Shown in pieces: positions 6,811-8,273 of a DNA stretch of 8,273 nucleotides. A model generated the notes under the pieces. The model saw nothing but the letters and a program-made list of their open reading frames with translations. It had not been told where the DNA came from and did no database searches. Position 1 is the stretch's first letter. Every line of letters starts with the position of its first letter. Origin of the DNA: Methanomassiliicoccaceae archaeon (GTDB taxonomy: Archaea; Thermoplasmatota; Thermoplasmata; Methanomassiliicoccales; Methanomethylophilaceae); contig JAIRTZ010000036.1 in assembly GCA_031254685.1 (NCBI GenBank), positions 1-8,273 on the forward strand. The letters are read 5' to 3'. Both the position numbers and the translations under genes were made by a program.

Positions 6811-7577
6811 AACGCGTCGCAGTGAAGATAGCATATCTCGGCGAGGAGTTCGCAGGCTCGCAGATACAGCCCGGCCTCAGGACCGTGGAAGGCGATGTCT
6901 TGGCGGACCTGAAAAAAATAAGCGAACTTGACGACGATACGATAAACTTAAAATGCGCCAGCCGCACCGACCGCGGAGTGAACGCGCTCGGCAACACGAT
7001 CGTCTTCAACACAACGTTCGGCGATAATGCGGAACTTCTCAAGGCGCTGAACGCAATTTCGAAGGGCGTGTTCTACAGGTCGATCGCGGATGTGAGCGAC
7101 GGGTTCAACCCAAGGCATGCGAATGAACGCGTGTACATGTACATCCTTCCGTCCGCGGGGATGAACGCGGACCTTGTGAAACAATGCGCATCGCTTTTTG
7201 AGGGGGAGCACGACCTGATGCGGTTCTGCAAGACCGACGAAAGGCCGACGGTGACGAATATGCGTTCCATCAAGGTGAACGATGTCGGCGGCGCGTTCGT
7301 CCTTGAGTTCCGTTCCGAGTTCTTCCTCTGGAATCAGATAAGGCGGACCGTCGCCGCGATATCCGCCGTCGGTTACGGGAATTGGGGGCTCGATGACGTA
7401 AAACGGGCGCTGAAAGGTGACGATATAACGTTCGGCATAGCGCGCCCGGACGCGCTGGCGCTGATGGACGTCATTTATAACGATGTGGAATTCACACCTA
7501 CGGACACGTACGCGCAGCGCGCGAACGAGGAACGTTTCAAGGTGATGATCAAGCAGGCGTTCTTCTATTCGCTCTGA
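6807..7577 (+). CDS. truA: tRNA pseudouridine synthase A (positions 38-40)
   Basis: TruA converts uridines 38-40 of the tRNA anticodon arm to pseudouridine. The N-terminal MKRVAVKIAYLGEEFAGSQIQPG is the usual family opening. The catalytic Asp55 lies in SRTDRGVNALGN (52-63). RHANERVYMYIL (103-114) corresponds to the R-Y-x-Y motif that carries the active-site Tyr, here Tyr110. FMRFCK-type spacing is seen at 137-142 (DLMRFC). SEFFLWNQIRRTVAAISAVG (170-189) is the RNA- and uridine-contact motif in its archaeal form (FLWxQxRRxV). DALALMDVIY (215-224) marks the C-terminal family signature. The 256-residue length is normal for archaea. The start overlaps the purD stop by 4 nt. Confidence 0.95.
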   Translation: MKRVAVKIAYLGEEFAGSQIQPGLRTVEGDVLADLKKISELDDDTINLKCASRTDRGVNALGNTIVFNTTFGDNAELLKALNAISKGVFYRSIADVSDGFNPRHANERVYMYILPSAGMNADLVKQCASLFEGEHDLMRFCKTDERPTVTNMRSIKVNDVGGAFVLEFRSEFFLWNQIRRTVAAISAVGYGNWGLDDVKRALKGDDITFGIARPDALALMDVIYNDVEFTPTDTYAQRANEERFKVMIKQAFFYSL

Positions 7578-7581
7578 ACAG

Positions 7582-7587
7582 TTTTAT
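7582..7587 (+). promoter_or_regulatory. Possible internal promoter (TATA-like) before the translin gene
   Basis: TTTTAT lies just after the truA stop and is centred about 25 nt before the second in-frame ATG (7610). This is the archaeal TATA-to-start spacing for a leaderless transcript. Neither candidate start has a convincing Shine-Dalgarno sequence. This is weak evidence on a short match. Confidence 0.3.
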
Positions 7588-7591
7588 CTTC

Positions 7592-8224
7592 ATGCCGCGA
7601 TTACGGGGCATGAGGAATCTTTCGGAAACTGTAGAGGCGGCGAACGAACGCATGGAGGTCCTTGAATCGCTCAGAGAGAGCTCGATAGCCGCGTCACGCG
7701 TTGTGATAAGGGGCACAAAGAGGGCCATACACGCGATACACGCTCACGAGCCGCATGCGGGCCTGCTTGACGACGCTGTGTCGGAATACGGCAGACTGTA
7801 TGCGTCCGTGCGCAACGAACCGGAGATACTGTTCTCCGGCCCGGTCGGCGACGCGATGATGGAATTGGCGGAGGCGTGCATATTATCATCCGTGATCCAA
7901 AAGATCGACATACCGTCGTTCTCCGCTCTGGACATAACGCCGCAGGCATGGGTGCTCGGTCTTGCCGATTGTCTCGGCGAGATGAGGCGGATATTATTGG
8001 ACCGCCTGATGAACGGCCATACGGACGGCGCGAAAGATATATTCGCGGACATGGAGAAAGTATGCGAAGCGGTGATGACCTTTGATGTTCCGGATGCGAT
8101 ACTGCCTGTGAGAAGAAAACAGGACGTCGCGAGGGGCATCATGGAAAGGACGCGCACGGACATAACGAATGCGTTGTTGATGAACAGGGTCAGCCTGAGA
8201 TACGATCCGAAGGATCAAAGTTAA
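7592..8224 (+). CDS. Translin/TRAX family RNA-binding protein
   Basis: This is an all-helical protein of 210 residues matching the archaeal translin family (COG2178 type). Family blocks are SRVVIRGTKRAIHAIH (35-50), MMELAEACIL (89-98), ITPQAWVLGLADCLGEMRR (115-133) and FDVPDAILPVRRKQDVARG (164-182), followed by ERTRTDIT (185-192). Eukaryotic translin and TRAX form the octameric C3PO RNase; archaeal TRAX-like proteins are reported to form octamers with RNase activity. Glu91 and Glu94 (E-x-x-E) and Asp178 sit where I would expect the TRAX catalytic acids, so nuclease activity is plausible but inferred. The start is uncertain. ATG 7592 gives 210 residues; ATG 7610 gives 204, fits the family N-terminus at least as well and is correctly spaced from a TATA-like box. 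A CATGCC/GGCATG inverted repeat (7591-7612) links the two ATGs. It is the last gene of the hypB-purD-truA block, 14 nt after truA. Confidence 0.9.
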   Translation: MPRLRGMRNLSETVEAANERMEVLESLRESSIAASRVVIRGTKRAIHAIHAHEPHAGLLDDAVSEYGRLYASVRNEPEILFSGPVGDAMMELAEACILSSVIQKIDIPSFSALDITPQAWVLGLADCLGEMRRILLDRLMNGHTDGAKDIFADMEKVCEAVMTFDVPDAILPVRRKQDVARGIMERTRTDITNALLMNRVSLRYDPKDQS

Positions 8225-8229
8225 AAAAA
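8223..8229 (-). terminator. T7 tract for transcription entering from the right
   Basis: Seven A's on the plus strand directly after the translin stop read as T7 on the minus strand. Together with the T5 in the adjacent repeat copy, they could stop leftward transcription arriving from a gene beyond the window. No such gene can be seen. Confidence 0.25.
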
Positions 8230-8235
8230 CTGCGT

Positions 8236-8273
8236 CCGATGTTCTAAGGACCAGATAGAAAAATTGGTTACGG
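8236..8273 (-). repeat. 38-bp inverted repeat, right copy (reaches the window edge)
   Basis: This is the reverse complement of 1385-1422 with 36 of 38 positions identical. It begins 11 nt after the translin stop and is cut by the window end, so it may be longer. In the left copy the sequence beyond this point is the GAAA-capped hairpin and the end of the surface-protein gene. If the repeat is a gene-family 3' flank, a similar surface-protein gene on the minus strand should lie just to the right. Confidence 0.85.

Noticed and set aside
1385..8273. Transposon or integron explanation for the inverted repeat pair
   Set aside because: The enclosed genes are ordinary housekeeping genes with no transposase, integrase or recombinase, and no flanking target duplication can be tested at the right edge. 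A mobile element is not supported.

Overview
The window looks like chromosomal DNA from a methanogenic archaeon. It carries archaeal GatDE amidotransferase (the archaeal route to Gln-tRNA), a HypB nickel-insertion GTPase, an archaeal-type TruA and a translin/TRAX-like protein. GGTGAT-type ribosome binding sites, possible leaderless starts and a TATA-like divergent promoter region also fit. The GC-rich base composition, a SpaA/Cna_B-type surface protein and the absence of TAG stops in all seven genes would suit a gut-type Methanomassiliicoccales (Methanomethylophilus-like) archaeon. That placement is an inference from content, not from any search.

Layout. Positions 1-1328 (+) hold the 3' part of a large secreted surface protein with SpaA/Cna_B-like domains and a cysteine-rich C-terminus. 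It is followed by a strong hairpin and T-tract. Positions 1450-4603 (-) hold gatD then gatE as an overlapping operon read leftward. Positions 4604-4820 are the divergent control region. Positions 4821-8224 (+) hold a tight rightward operon: hypB, purD, truA and a translin-family gene, with a 4-nt gap, a 4-nt overlap and a 14-nt gap.

The housekeeping block (gatE to translin) is bracketed by two copies of a 38-bp sequence in inverted orientation, at 1385-1422 and 8236-8273 (36 of 38 identical). Each copy lies just outside the last gene of its side. The left copy is also the terminator T-tract of the surface-protein gene. The right copy runs exactly to the window edge, so its full extent is unknown. 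This inverted pair is the least ordinary thing in the window.

Functionally, GatDE makes Gln-tRNA(Gln) by transamidation. HypB supplies Ni to [NiFe]-hydrogenase. PurD carries out the second step of purine synthesis. TruA modifies tRNA anticodon arms. The translin-family protein is a probable RNA-binding or RNA-cleaving octamer. Apart from hypB, the genes share a translation, tRNA or nucleotide theme. I found no CRISPR array, transposase, tRNA or rRNA gene.
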